A stretch of DNA of 64,000 nucleotides, from the NCBI RefSeq assembly GCF_024189315.1, contig NZ_JAIZEO010000001.1:868001-932000 (forward strand), given 5' to 3'. A model generated the notes under the pieces. It saw only the letters and a program-made list of their open reading frames with translations, ran no database searches and was not told the origin of the DNA. Numbering within the stretch: position 1 is the stretch's first letter; every line of letters begins with the position of its first letter. This document shows positions 51,465 to 60,434 of the stretch, piece after piece. This stretch comes from Halobacillus sp. A5. GTDB lineage: Bacteria > Bacillota > Bacilli > Bacillales > Halobacillaceae. The position numbers and the translations under genes are program-made.

Positions 51465-53132
51465 ATGAAGTTTGTAAAGAATGATCAGACTGCCGTGTTC
51501 GCTCTTGGCGGACTAGGTGAAATCGGTAAAAACACATACGCTGTGCAATTCCAAGACGAAATCATCCTCATTGATGCAGGAATTAAATTTCCTGAAGACG
51601 AATTACTGGGAATTGATTATGTTATCCCGGATTACACTTACCTCATTCAAAATGAAGACAAAATAAAAGGCCTGTTTATTACGCACGGTCACGAAGACCA
51701 TATTGGAGGTATTCCTTACCTGCTGCGTGAAGTTAATATTCCCATCTATGCCGGGAAATTAGCTGCAGGTTTACTTCGCAACAAGCTGGACGAGCACGGT
51801 CTGCTTAGAAGCACTAAAATGCATACTATTCAGGAAGACGATGTAATTAAATTCCGCAAAACATCAGTTTCTTTCTTCCGTACGACGCATAGTATCCCTG
51901 ATTCTTATGGTGTCGTAGTGAAAACTCCTCCTGGTAATGTTGTACACACTGGAGATTTCAAATTCGACTTCACCCCTGTTGGAGAACCAGCAAACCTTGC
52001 ACGTATGGCTGAACTTGGTAAAGAAGGTGTGCTTGCACTATTGTCTGATAGCACGAATAGTGAAGTCCCTGGATTTACGAAGTCCGAAAAAGTCGTAAGC
52101 CAGAGTATTGAAGATATTTTCACCCGCGTGGAAGGAAGATTAATATTCGCAACTTTCGCATCGAATATTTACCGCCTGCAGCAAGTAATAGAATCGGCGG
52201 TGAAGTATAATCGTAAAGTTGCCGTGTTTGGCAGAAGTATGGAGAATTCTGTTCGAATCGGGCAGGAATTGGGATACATTCAAGCCCCTAAAGATACGTT
52301 TATTGAAGCCAATCAGATTAATCGTTTTCCTGCTCATGAAGTAACTATCCTGTGTACAGGATCACAAGGTGAGCCTATGGCTGCATTATCAAGAATTGCA
52401 AATGGTACACACCGGCAAATTCAAATTCAGCCTAAAGATACTGTCGTGTTTTCCTCTTCCCCAATCCCTGGTAACACGATCAGTGTCAGCCGAACAATTA
52501 ACAAGCTGTACCGCGCCGGAGCAGATGTTATTCATGGACCGCTGAACGATATTCATACATCCGGTCACGGAAGTCAAGAAGAAATGAAGCTTATGCTTCG
52601 TCTCATTCAGCCTAAATATTTCATGCCAATTCATGGTGAATACCGCATGTTAAAAGAGCACGTGAAGCTAAGTGAAGATTGCGGACTCGACCCTGAGAAC
52701 TGCTTTGTGATGGATAATGGTGATGTTCTTGCACTAGGTAAAGATGAAGCCATGATCGCAGGCAAAGTCCCTTCAGGCTCCGTTTATGTTGACGGAAGCG
52801 GAATTGGCGACATTGGAAATATCGTGTTAAGAGACCGCCGCATCCTCTCTGAAGAGGGTCTCGTAATAGTTGTAGTCAGCATCAATATGAAGGAATTCAA
52901 AATCGCTTCCGGACCTGATATTATATCTCGTGGTTTCGTATATATGAGAGAATCAGAAGATCTTATAAAAGAAGCCCAGAAGCTGGTCAGCACACATGTT
53001 GATAAAGTAATGCAGCGTAAGACTACACAGTGGTCGGAAATTAAAAACGAAATAACAGACACAATTGCACCATTTCTATTCGAGAAAACGAAACGCCGCC
53101 CAATGATTCTTCCGATTATAATGGAAGTATAA
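51465..53132 (+). CDS. rnjA: Ribonuclease J1
   Basis: Bifunctional 5'-3' exoribonuclease and endonuclease central to mRNA turnover and 5' maturation in Bacillus. The 555 residues comprise the metallo-beta-lactamase domain with [16 protein letters not shown] near residue 71, VHTGDFKFD near 160 and SDSTN near 190, plus the beta-CASP domain with the HGEYRML and HxSGH ([11 protein letters not shown]) segments near 365. It follows rpoY directly and ends at a terminator. SR1P, encoded nearby, is known to modulate GapA-RNase J1 contacts. Confidence 0.98.
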   Translation: MKFVKNDQTAVFALGGLGEIGKNTYAVQFQDEIILIDAGIKFPEDELLGIDYVIPDYTYLIQNEDKIKGLFITHGHEDHIGGIPYLLREVNIPIYAGKLAAGLLRNKLDEHGLLRSTKMHTIQEDDVIKFRKTSVSFFRTTHSIPDSYGVVVKTPPGNVVHTGDFKFDFTPVGEPANLARMAELGKEGVLALLSDSTNSEVPGFTKSEKVVSQSIEDIFTRVEGRLIFATFASNIYRLQQVIESAVKYNRKVAVFGRSMENSVRIGQELGYIQAPKDTFIEANQINRFPAHEVTILCTGSQGEPMAALSRIANGTHRQIQIQPKDTVVFSSSPIPGNTISVSRTINKLYRAGADVIHGPLNDIHTSGHGSQEEMKLMLRLIQPKYFMPIHGEYRMLKEHVKLSEDCGLDPENCFVMDNGDVLALGKDEAMIAGKVPSGSVYVDGSGIGDIGNIVLRDRRILSEEGLVIVVVSINMKEFKIASGPDIISRGFVYMRESEDLIKEAQKLVSTHVDKVMQRKTTQWSEIKNEITDTIAPFLFEKTKRRPMILPIIMEV

Positions 53133-53140
53133 TTCAAAGG

Positions 53141-53176
53141 AAAAAGCACTCCGCTAAATAATGCGGAGTGCTTTTC
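53141..53176 (+). terminator. Terminator after rnjA
   Basis: AAAAGCACTCCGC and GCGGAGTGCTTTT form a 13-bp perfect stem around TAAATAAT. Confidence 0.92.
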
Positions 53177-53223
53177 TATTATTCAGTATGCGTCAAATCA
53201 GAACCTCTTTTGGAAAGAGTCAT

Positions 53224-54945
53224 TTAATATAAACGCTTGACCGCTTCTTTCATATCAGGGAGATCCAAATCCCCTGATTCAAAAAAGTTTTTAATAATAT
53301 ATTTAGAAAAATTGGCAGCTGACTGATAATCAATATGACCAGGTAAAGGGGCTTGATCTTCAATGACGACATCAATAATTGCAGGTTTTTTCGATAGAAA
53401 AGCCTGCTTCATTTTTGTAGATAAATCTTCATAAGTTTCTATTCGATAACCTTCTCCCCCACACGCTTCTGCGAATTTGGCAAAATCCACATCTCCCAGA
53501 TCTGTCTGATAATTAAGATGTCCCAACTGTTCCTGCTCATATTTAATCATCGCTATTTTGCTGTTATTTAAGACCACCATCTTAATTGGAAGCTGCTGCT
53601 GTACCGCAGTTGCGAAATCATGCATCACCATTGAAAAACCACCGTCACCGCTGATCCCCACTACTTGACGCTCAGGATAAGCCTTCTGAGCTGCAAGTGC
53701 GCCGGGCAGTCCGCTTCCCATGGTTGCTAACCACCCTGATATAAGGAAACGTTGATCAATTAATGGCAGATAACGTGATACCCATACTGTCACATTCCCT
53801 ACGTCCGCTGATATGACTGCATTAGGCTTCATCACCTCTTCAAGGTGATACATCACTTGAGGTGCATGCAGCGGCTCTTTTGAAGAACGTTTGTCTTCCT
53901 GAAGTGAAACACTCCACTTTTTCATTTTTTCTTGGTATTTCTCAAGATAAGAGGCGTCCTCGTTTTCAGGTATGATGGAAGTTAACTTGTCAAGGGTTTC
54001 TTTAGCATCCCCCGCCAACCCTACTGTGATAGGGTAATATTTCCCTAAGTGCTCTGGTTTATTATCAATTTGAACAGCATTCACTTCATCAGGCAGAAAG
54101 TCACGATAAGGAAACTGCGTGCCGACCAAAATAAGGAGGTCACATTCTTTCATAGCATGGTAGGCGGGTTTTGTACCCAGCTGACCATGCTGTCCGAGAC
54201 AATAAGGATGATGATCGGGTATAACCCCTTTCCCCAGTAAACTTAATATAATCGGGGACTTTATTTTTTCAGCAAAATTAATTAATTCAGTTTTTGCTTC
54301 TGAGGCTCCCTTCCCCGCTAGAATTAAAGGTTTATTTGCATTTTGGATCAGTGTTTTTGCTTCATCCAGATGACGGGGCTGAGGACTGATTTCAGGACGA
54401 TAGTAGCTTTTAGAAGTCAGCTTCACGTCGTAGGAATGCTTTTTTGCAAACAGGTCATCAGGTACAACCAGAACTGCTACACCTTTATGAGTATAGGCTT
54501 CTCTAATGGCCTGGTTTAATAGATCTGGCAGCTGCTTTTCAGTCTGAGCCCTTTTATTAAACACGGCAACATCGTCAAACATTTTTTCTAAATTTATTTC
54601 CTGAAAAGCACCGGTCCCTACTTCCTCACTATTCACCTGACCTACAATCGCTAAGACGGGAGCCTTATCCGCTTTGGCGTCATACAATCCATTGAGAAGA
54701 TGTATTCCCCCGGGACCCGCAATAGACATACATACCCCCAGTTCACCGGTTAATTTGGCATAAGAAGAGGCAGCCAGAGCTCCAGTCTCTTCGTGTCTTA
54801 CTTGAACGAATTCAATCTCTTCCTGCCTTTTCCTCAAGTCTTCAATTAATTCATTTATTGAATCTCCTGGTAATCCGTATACATGCCGGACACCCCAATT
54901 AACTAATAGATCTACTAGAATTTGTCCTGTTCTTTGTTCTGCCAA
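53224..54945 (-). CDS. ydaP: Pyruvate oxidase-type TPP enzyme (YdaP/PoxB-like)
   Basis: TPP- and FAD-dependent enzyme of the pyruvate oxidase/acetolactate synthase family, 573 residues. N-terminal GVRHVYGLPGDSINEL near residue 18, the catalytic Glu in VRHEETGALAA near 50, and the TPP/Mg motif GDGGFSMVMHDFATAV...NN near 435. The C-terminal extension resembles PoxB, a membrane-associated, quinone-reducing form that makes acetate and CO2. B. subtilis YdaP is a sigma-B general stress protein; a sigma-B-like promoter is present here too. TTG start after AGGGAAGGG. Confidence 0.87.
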   Translation of the reverse strand: MAEQRTGQILVDLLVNWGVRHVYGLPGDSINELIEDLRKRQEEIEFVQVRHEETGALAASSYAKLTGELGVCMSIAGPGGIHLLNGLYDAKADKAPVLAIVGQVNSEEVGTGAFQEINLEKMFDDVAVFNKRAQTEKQLPDLLNQAIREAYTHKGVAVLVVPDDLFAKKHSYDVKLTSKSYYRPEISPQPRHLDEAKTLIQNANKPLILAGKGASEAKTELINFAEKIKSPIILSLLGKGVIPDHHPYCLGQHGQLGTKPAYHAMKECDLLILVGTQFPYRDFLPDEVNAVQIDNKPEHLGKYYPITVGLAGDAKETLDKLTSIIPENEDASYLEKYQEKMKKWSVSLQEDKRSSKEPLHAPQVMYHLEEVMKPNAVISADVGNVTVWVSRYLPLIDQRFLISGWLATMGSGLPGALAAQKAYPERQVVGISGDGGFSMVMHDFATAVQQQLPIKMVVLNNSKIAMIKYEQEQLGHLNYQTDLGDVDFAKFAEACGGEGYRIETYEDLSTKMKQAFLSKKPAIIDVVIEDQAPLPGHIDYQSAANFSKYIIKNFFESGDLDLPDMKEAVKRLY

Positions 54946-54986
54946 GAGAAACCCTTCCCTTCAGTAAAAAGCTTTACCTCCCTGGT

Positions 54987-55011
54987 TTTCCCTTAATCAG
55001 TAAATTTAAAC
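54987..55011 (-). promoter_or_regulatory. Candidate sigma-B promoter of the pyruvate oxidase gene
   Basis: On the minus strand GTTTAA (55006-55011, exact sigma-B -35) is followed after 13 bp by GGGAAA (54987-54992; consensus GGGTAT). The implied start near 54978 gives a 33-nt leader with ribosome site. The -10 match is partial. The rest of the interval to 55180 holds no gene. Confidence 0.5.
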
Positions 55012-55180
55012 GAAAAGCTAAAGTAAACGCTGCTGGTCATTTTAAAGGTGGATCAATAATAAAACAGTTAGTTGAAAACTCGATTCTTCCGCTGCAGAGG
55101 AAGATGAAGGATGACCGGGGTAACGGTTAGCTTTACGGAGTCGGGAACTTATTATCGAAACAACCCAAACAGAGACAAAT

Positions 55181-55207
55181 AAAAAAGGCCTTATTTATAA
55201 GACCTTT
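55181..55207 (-). terminator. Terminator after ktrC
   Basis: On the minus strand AAAGGTCTTA and TAAGGCCTTT pair around TAAA, followed by TTTT. The ktrC stop codon overlaps the edge of the stem. Confidence 0.8.
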
Positions 55208-55871
55208 AATCTTCTACCACTAAGTTTTTCTCAAATCGGCTGATGTCATTATCCCCGCCGATCACAATTAATATGTCATTTTCATGGATTTCTTCGGTTG
55301 CCATAGGAGAAACTATAACTTCTTTTTTCCTTTTTATAGCTACAACGTTACATCCATATTCTGCACGGATATCTAAGTCCACTAATGTGCGGCCGCTCAT
55401 TTTACTTCCAGCTTTCACCTCTACCACGCTATGGTCATCTGACAACTCAATATAATCTAATATATTATTTGAAATAATGTTATGTGCGATTCGTTTCCCC
55501 ATATCTCTTTCAGGGTGAACGACGTGGTCTGCGCCAATTTTGCTTAATATCTTCTCATGATAATCGTTTTGCGCTTTAACGGTTATTGTCTTTATCCCTA
55601 ATTCTTTCAACATCAATGTCGTTAACATACTTGCTTGAATATTGTCACCTATAGCTACAATCACGTGGTCGATGTTGCGTATGCCCAATTCCCGCAGCAC
55701 ATTCTCATCTGTAGAATCTGCAATAACTGCGTGGGCAGCAATATCCCTGTATTCATTTACTTTATCTTCGTCCAGATCGATAGCCAGTACTTCCATTCCT
55801 TCCCGGCTTAACTCACGGCAGATGCTGCCGCCAAAGCGCCCCAAACCGATTACAGCAAATTCTCTTTTCAT
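55206..55871 (-). CDS. ktrC: Potassium uptake regulatory protein KtrC
   Basis: Cytoplasmic RCK gating subunit of a Ktr K+ channel (YkqB). The 221 residues include RCK_N with the nucleotide-binding FAVIGLGRFGGSICREL near residue 5 and DLDEDKVNEY near 32, then RCK_C (about 138-218), which binds c-di-AMP in this family. ATP/ADP binding controls gating of the membrane partner KtrD, which is not in this window. GGAGGAC precedes the ATG. K+ uptake is the first response to salt stress, consistent with the BCCT gene nearby. Confidence 0.93.
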   Translation of the reverse strand: MKREFAVIGLGRFGGSICRELSREGMEVLAIDLDEDKVNEYRDIAAHAVIADSTDENVLRELGIRNIDHVIVAIGDNIQASMLTTLMLKELGIKTITVKAQNDYHEKILSKIGADHVVHPERDMGKRIAHNIISNNILDYIELSDDHSVVEVKAGSKMSGRTLVDLDIRAEYGCNVVAIKRKKEVIVSPMATEEIHENDILIVIGGDNDISRFEKNLVVED

Positions 55872-55949
55872 AAAGACCGTCCTCCAAGTTCATTCAAATC
55901 TAAAATCATTTTATCACAGTTCGTTTTACAAAGGGAATCCACTTAATAA

Positions 55950-55984
55950 AAATAGAGGCAGCCTCACGGGGCTCCCTCTATTTG
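55950..55984 (-). terminator. Terminator after cydB
   Basis: On the minus strand AATAGAGGGAGCC and GGCTGCCTCTATT pair with one mismatch around CCGTGA, followed by TTTATT. The cydB stop codon lies in the stem. Confidence 0.85.
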
Positions 55985-56991
55985 TTCCCTTTTACATAGT
56001 CAGCGTCAAATAAAAACAATCTCATCAAGAGATATAACGAAGGTAACAGCAGGCATAGTCCGGCGATAAACACAACGATTAATGTTATGCCCATCGTTTC
56101 GTGAGTAGCTCCACTAGTGATCGTAATATATGGCTGAAGAATATATGGGAGATGTGACGCGCCGTACCCAAAGAATGCAAAGAGAAACTGAAACATCACC
56201 GCAATAAATGCCCATCCATAAAACTTTTGATTGTATACGAGCAATACTGCCGTCATGAAAAACGCAACTGAAATACCAAACATCCACCAAAGACCAATTG
56301 CTTTTTGATAGTGTTCAGGATTGTGCTGGCTTAATGCTATAAAGGACGTTAAGCTGGCAACAATGGTAGGAGAACTCCAAAATAAAGCATACTTTCGAAC
56401 GAGTTCTAAAGCGGGCTGGTCATTTGCTCTGGCTGCATAAAACGTTAAAAACATCGCGCTTATATATAATACGGAAACGATAGCCAGAAACACAACGCTC
56501 CAGGAGTAAGGGCTTGTTAAGAGTTCGCCAAAAAGGAGGTGCACCCCATTCGCTGTTTCTTCTATAAATCCTCCCTCAGAAATAGTTAATGTCGTTGATA
56601 AAGAGGCTGGGATGAGCAGCCCTGTAGCTCCGTAAAGAAACATATACAAGTGATTGTCTTTTGATCCATAATTCTCAAATGCATAAAACGAACCACGAAT
56701 AGCGAGCAGGACAATGGCGATACTGCCCGGGATCAATAGAGCCTGACCGTAATAAAAAGCAGAATCCGGAAAGAAACCAACAATACCTACGAAAAAGAAT
56801 ACGAAGAAAACATTCGTTACCTCCCAAACTGGGGAGAGGTATCTTGCAATTAATTTGTTCATAATATGATCCTTCTTCGTAAGCTTTGCATAATAAGCGA
56901 AAAATCCAGCCCCAAAATCTACAGAAGCTACGATTAAATAGCCATATAGAAAGATCCAGAGTACAGTAATGCCAATATATTCATAGCCCAT
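55978..56991 (-). CDS. cydB: Cytochrome d ubiquinol oxidase subunit II CydB
   Basis: Subunit II of the bd-type quinol oxidase, 337 residues with eight to nine membrane helices. YGYLIVASVDFGAGFF near residue 16 and PVWEVTNVFFVFFFVGIVGFFP near 53 are family features. The ATG overlaps the cydA stop by one base (TAATG). It ends in a terminator, so the cydCD transporter genes are not part of this operon. Confidence 0.95.
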   Translation of the reverse strand: MGYEYIGITVLWIFLYGYLIVASVDFGAGFFAYYAKLTKKDHIMNKLIARYLSPVWEVTNVFFVFFFVGIVGFFPDSAFYYGQALLIPGSIAIVLLAIRGSFYAFENYGSKDNHLYMFLYGATGLLIPASLSTTLTISEGGFIEETANGVHLLFGELLTSPYSWSVVFLAIVSVLYISAMFLTFYAARANDQPALELVRKYALFWSSPTIVASLTSFIALSQHNPEHYQKAIGLWWMFGISVAFFMTAVLLVYNQKFYGWAFIAVMFQFLFAFFGYGASHLPYILQPYITITSGATHETMGITLIVVFIAGLCLLLPSLYLLMRLFLFDADYVKGNK

Positions 56992-58346
56992 TATTGATCC
57001 TCCTTCGCAGCAGCAGCTTCACGGTACCTAGCTTCGAATTCTGCTTCAGCCGGGTGGTCTTTAAACATTTTACGTAAAACAGTTACACATCCGACCCCAA
57101 GTACAGTGTACAAAGCAGTAAATAATATAAACATTAACCCTACGTGATCTGAAGTCGTTGCTCCTTCAGCCACCGTCATAATCCCCCTCAGGATCCAAGG
57201 CTGGCGTCCTTCTTCTGCATAGATCCATCCAAATTCTATCGCCAGCATTGATAAAGGACCGCACGAGGCTATCAACCACAATAATATATTATTTTGTTCA
57301 TTCCACTTTTTCACCTTCCATAGCAATAGAAACAGAGCTGAAACCCCTAAAGTGTACATCCCTATAGACACCATTAAATCAAACATATAGTGAATCCATA
57401 ATGGCGGCTGTTCTTCCTCAGGTGTTTCATTTAACCCTTCGACCTCCGCATTAAAATCACCGTGCGCTAAAAAACTTAGTGCATTAGGAATACGAATAGC
57501 ATTTTGCGTTTCTCCATCTTCCCCTAAGGAACCAAACAGGACAAGATCGGCTCCGCTTTCGGTTTCAAAATGCCACTCCCCGGCTGCTAGTTTTTCAGGT
57601 TGATTTTCAGCTAGAAATTTAGCAGATAAATCTCCTGCAGCTGCCGTTAGTATTGCAAATATAAAAGTAGCGGTAACTGTAAGTTTCAAAGCCTTCAAGT
57701 GGTAGGCGGATCCTTTTCTCTTAATAAGCATAATCGCAGCAATTGCGGCTAATATCGCTGCTGACGTCAAATATGATGAAGCCACTACATGAAATACTTT
57801 TGTAGGCGTAGCTGGATTAAACATAGCTGCTAACGGACTAATATCCGTAACCGTGTTCCCTTCCAGCTCAAACCCTTGAGGTGTATTCATAAATGAGTTA
57901 ACAGTCGTAATAAAGAAAGCGGATAACGTCGATCCTATTATGACAGGTATAGATAAGAGCCAATGGTAGATCGGGTTTTTAAACCGATCCCACGTATACA
58001 GATAAATTCCAAGAAAGATGGCTTCAAAGAAAAAAGCAAAGACTTCCATAAATAAAGGAAGACTGATGACATTACCTGCAATCTGCATAAAATTAGGCCA
58101 GAGCAAAGAAAGCTGCAGTCCGATTGCTGTACCGGTCACAACACCGACTGCAATGGTCACTGTCATTCCCCGTGTCCACCGCCTGGCGAGCAGTTGCAGA
58201 TGCCGGTCTTTTTTCTTAATTCCAAGAAGCTCGGCAATTGATATCATCACAGGTATACCAACCCCGACGGTTGCAAATATAACATGAAACGTTAATGTTA
58301 AAGTTGTAAGAAGGCGGCTCATTGTTACGCTGTCTTCAAAAAACAT
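56991..58346 (-). CDS. cydA: Cytochrome d ubiquinol oxidase subunit I CydA
   Basis: Heme-bearing subunit of the bd oxidase, a high-affinity, non-proton-pumping terminal oxidase. The 451 residues show the heme b595/d ligand His in TLTFHVIFATVGVGIP near residue 21, the heme b558 His in TKVFHVVASSYL near 187, Met in HYMFDLMVSIGM near 314, and the GRQPW motif near 366. The quinol loop is of the short type typical of Gram-positive and CIO/YthA-like enzymes. A Rex palindrome lies about 95 bp upstream. Confidence 0.95.
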   Translation of the reverse strand: MFFEDSVTMSRLLTTLTLTFHVIFATVGVGIPVMISIAELLGIKKKDRHLQLLARRWTRGMTVTIAVGVVTGTAIGLQLSLLWPNFMQIAGNVISLPLFMEVFAFFFEAIFLGIYLYTWDRFKNPIYHWLLSIPVIIGSTLSAFFITTVNSFMNTPQGFELEGNTVTDISPLAAMFNPATPTKVFHVVASSYLTSAAILAAIAAIMLIKRKGSAYHLKALKLTVTATFIFAILTAAAGDLSAKFLAENQPEKLAAGEWHFETESGADLVLFGSLGEDGETQNAIRIPNALSFLAHGDFNAEVEGLNETPEEEQPPLWIHYMFDLMVSIGMYTLGVSALFLLLWKVKKWNEQNNILLWLIASCGPLSMLAIEFGWIYAEEGRQPWILRGIMTVAEGATTSDHVGLMFILFTALYTVLGVGCVTVLRKMFKDHPAEAEFEARYREAAAAKEDQ

Positions 58347-58438
58347 TATAGTACCCCCTTGAACGACTTAGAAAAATTTTGATCTTCATTTATTATAAAA
58401 CCTTGCACTCTGTCAGCGGTAAATAACTCATGACTATT

Positions 58439-58456
58439 TTGTGACAAACTTCACAA
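58439..58456 (-). promoter_or_regulatory. Rex operator upstream of cydAB
   Basis: TTGTGA-N6-TCACAA (spacer CAAACT) is an exact match to the Rex half-sites. Rex represses cyd genes in Gram-positive bacteria until NADH rises. A TATAAT-like -10 box (58392-58397, minus strand) lies between it and cydA, with CTGACA nearby but at only 13-bp spacing. Confidence 0.75.
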
Positions 58457-58541
58457 AGTCGTATTACCATTCTAGAGTACAAAATTCTAACTCAATTTGT
58501 CCACTATTTTGTCTGATAGTGAACCATACCACCAAATGAAT

Positions 58542-58583
58542 AAAAAAATGCTTTCATAACAAAAGTAGTTATGAAAGCATTTT
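58542..58583 (-). terminator. Terminator after the ABC exporter operon
   Basis: On the minus strand AAAATGCTTTCATAAC and GTTATGAAAGCATTTT form a 16-bp perfect stem followed by TTTATT. Confidence 0.92.
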
Positions 58584-58585
58584 AA

Positions 58586-60418
58586 TTAAATTGCGTCCAG
58601 CATTTGAAACTGCGCTTTAACCAAATCAAAATATTCACCTTTTTGTTCCATTAGTTCTTCATGAGAACCATTTTCTAAAATCTTCCCGTTTTCTAATACA
58701 TAGATGATATCAGCTTCACGAATGGTTGATAATCGGTGCGCAATGATAATTGCCGTGCGTCCTTTTAATAACCGGCGTAAAGCAGATTGGATTTTCATTT
58801 CTGTTTCCGTATCAATGCTTGCTGTAGCTTCATCTAAAATCAATATTCTTGGGTCCGCCAGCAAGGCACGGGCAAAGGATAAAAGCTGCCTCTCACCGGC
58901 TGATAAAATACTGCCCCGCTCCTCTACCTCTGTACCGTAACCATCACTCAGGCGCTGTATAAACTCATCAGCACCTACGACTTTAGCTGAGTCTATTACT
59001 TCTTCATCACTTGCTGTCGGCCTGCCGAATCGAATGTTTTCCATGATGGTGCCGGAGAATATAAAAGTATCCTGAAGAACAACACTGATCTGCTGTCTTA
59101 CACTATCAATCGTAGCATCCTTTAAGTCAACGCCGTCAATCTTTACAGCTCCCTTAGTCGGATCGTAAAAACGACTGATCAAATTGGCTATCGTAGATTT
59201 ACCGGAGCCTGTGTGTCCAACTAAAGCAACCGTCTCCCCCTGCTTCATTTCAAGATTAATGTCATGCAGGGCAATCCTTTTCTCATCATAAGCAAACTGC
59301 ACATCGTCAAATTCAATATGTCCTTTCATCTCTTTCAGCTCAACCGCATTCTCACGCTCTTCTACGTTAGGTCGTTCATCTAAAAACTCGAAAATACGTT
59401 CCGAAGAAGCCATAGCCATCAACAGCTGATTATACATTTGACCAAGTCTGGAAATCGGTTCCCAGAACATGCCAAGGTAAAACGCAAACGATACGAATGT
59501 ACCGATCGGAAGTCCATCGTTTAAAATTAGAAATGCTCCGTAGGCTACTAAGATAATAGTACCCACGGCATTACTCATTTCCACAAATGGACGGAACATG
59601 GCACTTTTCCGTGTAGCCACATTCCACGATTCAAAGTTATCAGTGTTTACTCCATCAAAGTACTCTGAATTTTCCCTTTCCTGTGAGAAGGATTGAGTAA
59701 TCCGCACCCCTTGAAGACTTTCATTTAAATGGGAATTCAGCCGTGACTGTTGAATCCTGACCTGCTGCCAGGAACGCCTTATATTCCTTCTGAGCTTTGT
59801 AGAGATGTAGAACATAATCGGCATAATCACAAGTATTGCTATGGCAAGTTTAGGACTTAAAGTAAACAGGATGACTATAATCCCTGTCAGCATGACTACG
59901 TCCATCAACAAGTTAATAATTCCATTTGTAAATAGCTCCTGCAGGGAGTTGATATCATTCATTATCCTTACAAGAATGGAGCCCGCAGAACGAGTGTCAA
60001 AGAATTTATGAGACAATCTCTGTACATGAGAGAACAGATGCTGCCGCAGGTCATAAATGACATTCTGCCCCAGAATGTTTACATATTTAATCCGAAGCAT
60101 ATTGGCAATGTAACTCACTAAATATATGATGGCTACGCCGATAACGAGCTGAATGAGTAAGTTCGTATCCCCCTCAGCAATCGCTATGTCAATAGCAACT
60201 TTACCTATCAATATCGGTACGACCAGCCTTACAATTGTTGCTACGAGCATTGCTATAATAGACACTGGCAGCAAGGTTCTCCAATAAGGCTTTACGTACC
60301 TCAGCAACCGCATAAGCTGGCTCCAGTTAAAAGGCTTTTCAATCGCTTGATCCTGAGTATATTTAAAACGGTTTAAGTGCTTCGTTGTTTCTGGTACATG
60401 CTTTGGCTTTCGGGCCAT
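58586..60418 (-). CDS. ABC exporter subunit (transmembrane + ATPase), YknV-like
   Basis: Half-transporter of 610 residues: N-terminal extension, six-helix ABC type 1 membrane domain (about 45-325) and nucleotide-binding domain (about 365-605). Walker A GHTGSGKST near residue 398, Walker B ILILDEATASID near 523 with catalytic Glu intact, but the signature is LSAGER instead of LSGGQ. It is paired with the upstream 585-residue subunit in a heterodimer. Length and order resemble B. subtilis YknU/YknV; BmrCD-like multidrug exporters are an alternative. Substrate unknown. Confidence 0.88.
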   Translation of the reverse strand: MARKPKHVPETTKHLNRFKYTQDQAIEKPFNWSQLMRLLRYVKPYWRTLLPVSIIAMLVATIVRLVVPILIGKVAIDIAIAEGDTNLLIQLVIGVAIIYLVSYIANMLRIKYVNILGQNVIYDLRQHLFSHVQRLSHKFFDTRSAGSILVRIMNDINSLQELFTNGIINLLMDVVMLTGIIVILFTLSPKLAIAILVIMPIMFYISTKLRRNIRRSWQQVRIQQSRLNSHLNESLQGVRITQSFSQERENSEYFDGVNTDNFESWNVATRKSAMFRPFVEMSNAVGTIILVAYGAFLILNDGLPIGTFVSFAFYLGMFWEPISRLGQMYNQLLMAMASSERIFEFLDERPNVEERENAVELKEMKGHIEFDDVQFAYDEKRIALHDINLEMKQGETVALVGHTGSGKSTIANLISRFYDPTKGAVKIDGVDLKDATIDSVRQQISVVLQDTFIFSGTIMENIRFGRPTASDEEVIDSAKVVGADEFIQRLSDGYGTEVEERGSILSAGERQLLSFARALLADPRILILDEATASIDTETEMKIQSALRRLLKGRTAIIIAHRLSTIREADIIYVLENGKILENGSHEELMEQKGEYFDLVKAQFQMLDAI

Positions 60419-60434
60419 ACTGTATCCCCCCTTT

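Noticed and set aside
54960-55180. Possible decayed palindromic repeat between the pyruvate oxidase gene and ktrC
   Set aside because: Only short GGAGTCGGG/TTCCGCTGCAG-like words are shared, without paired arms.
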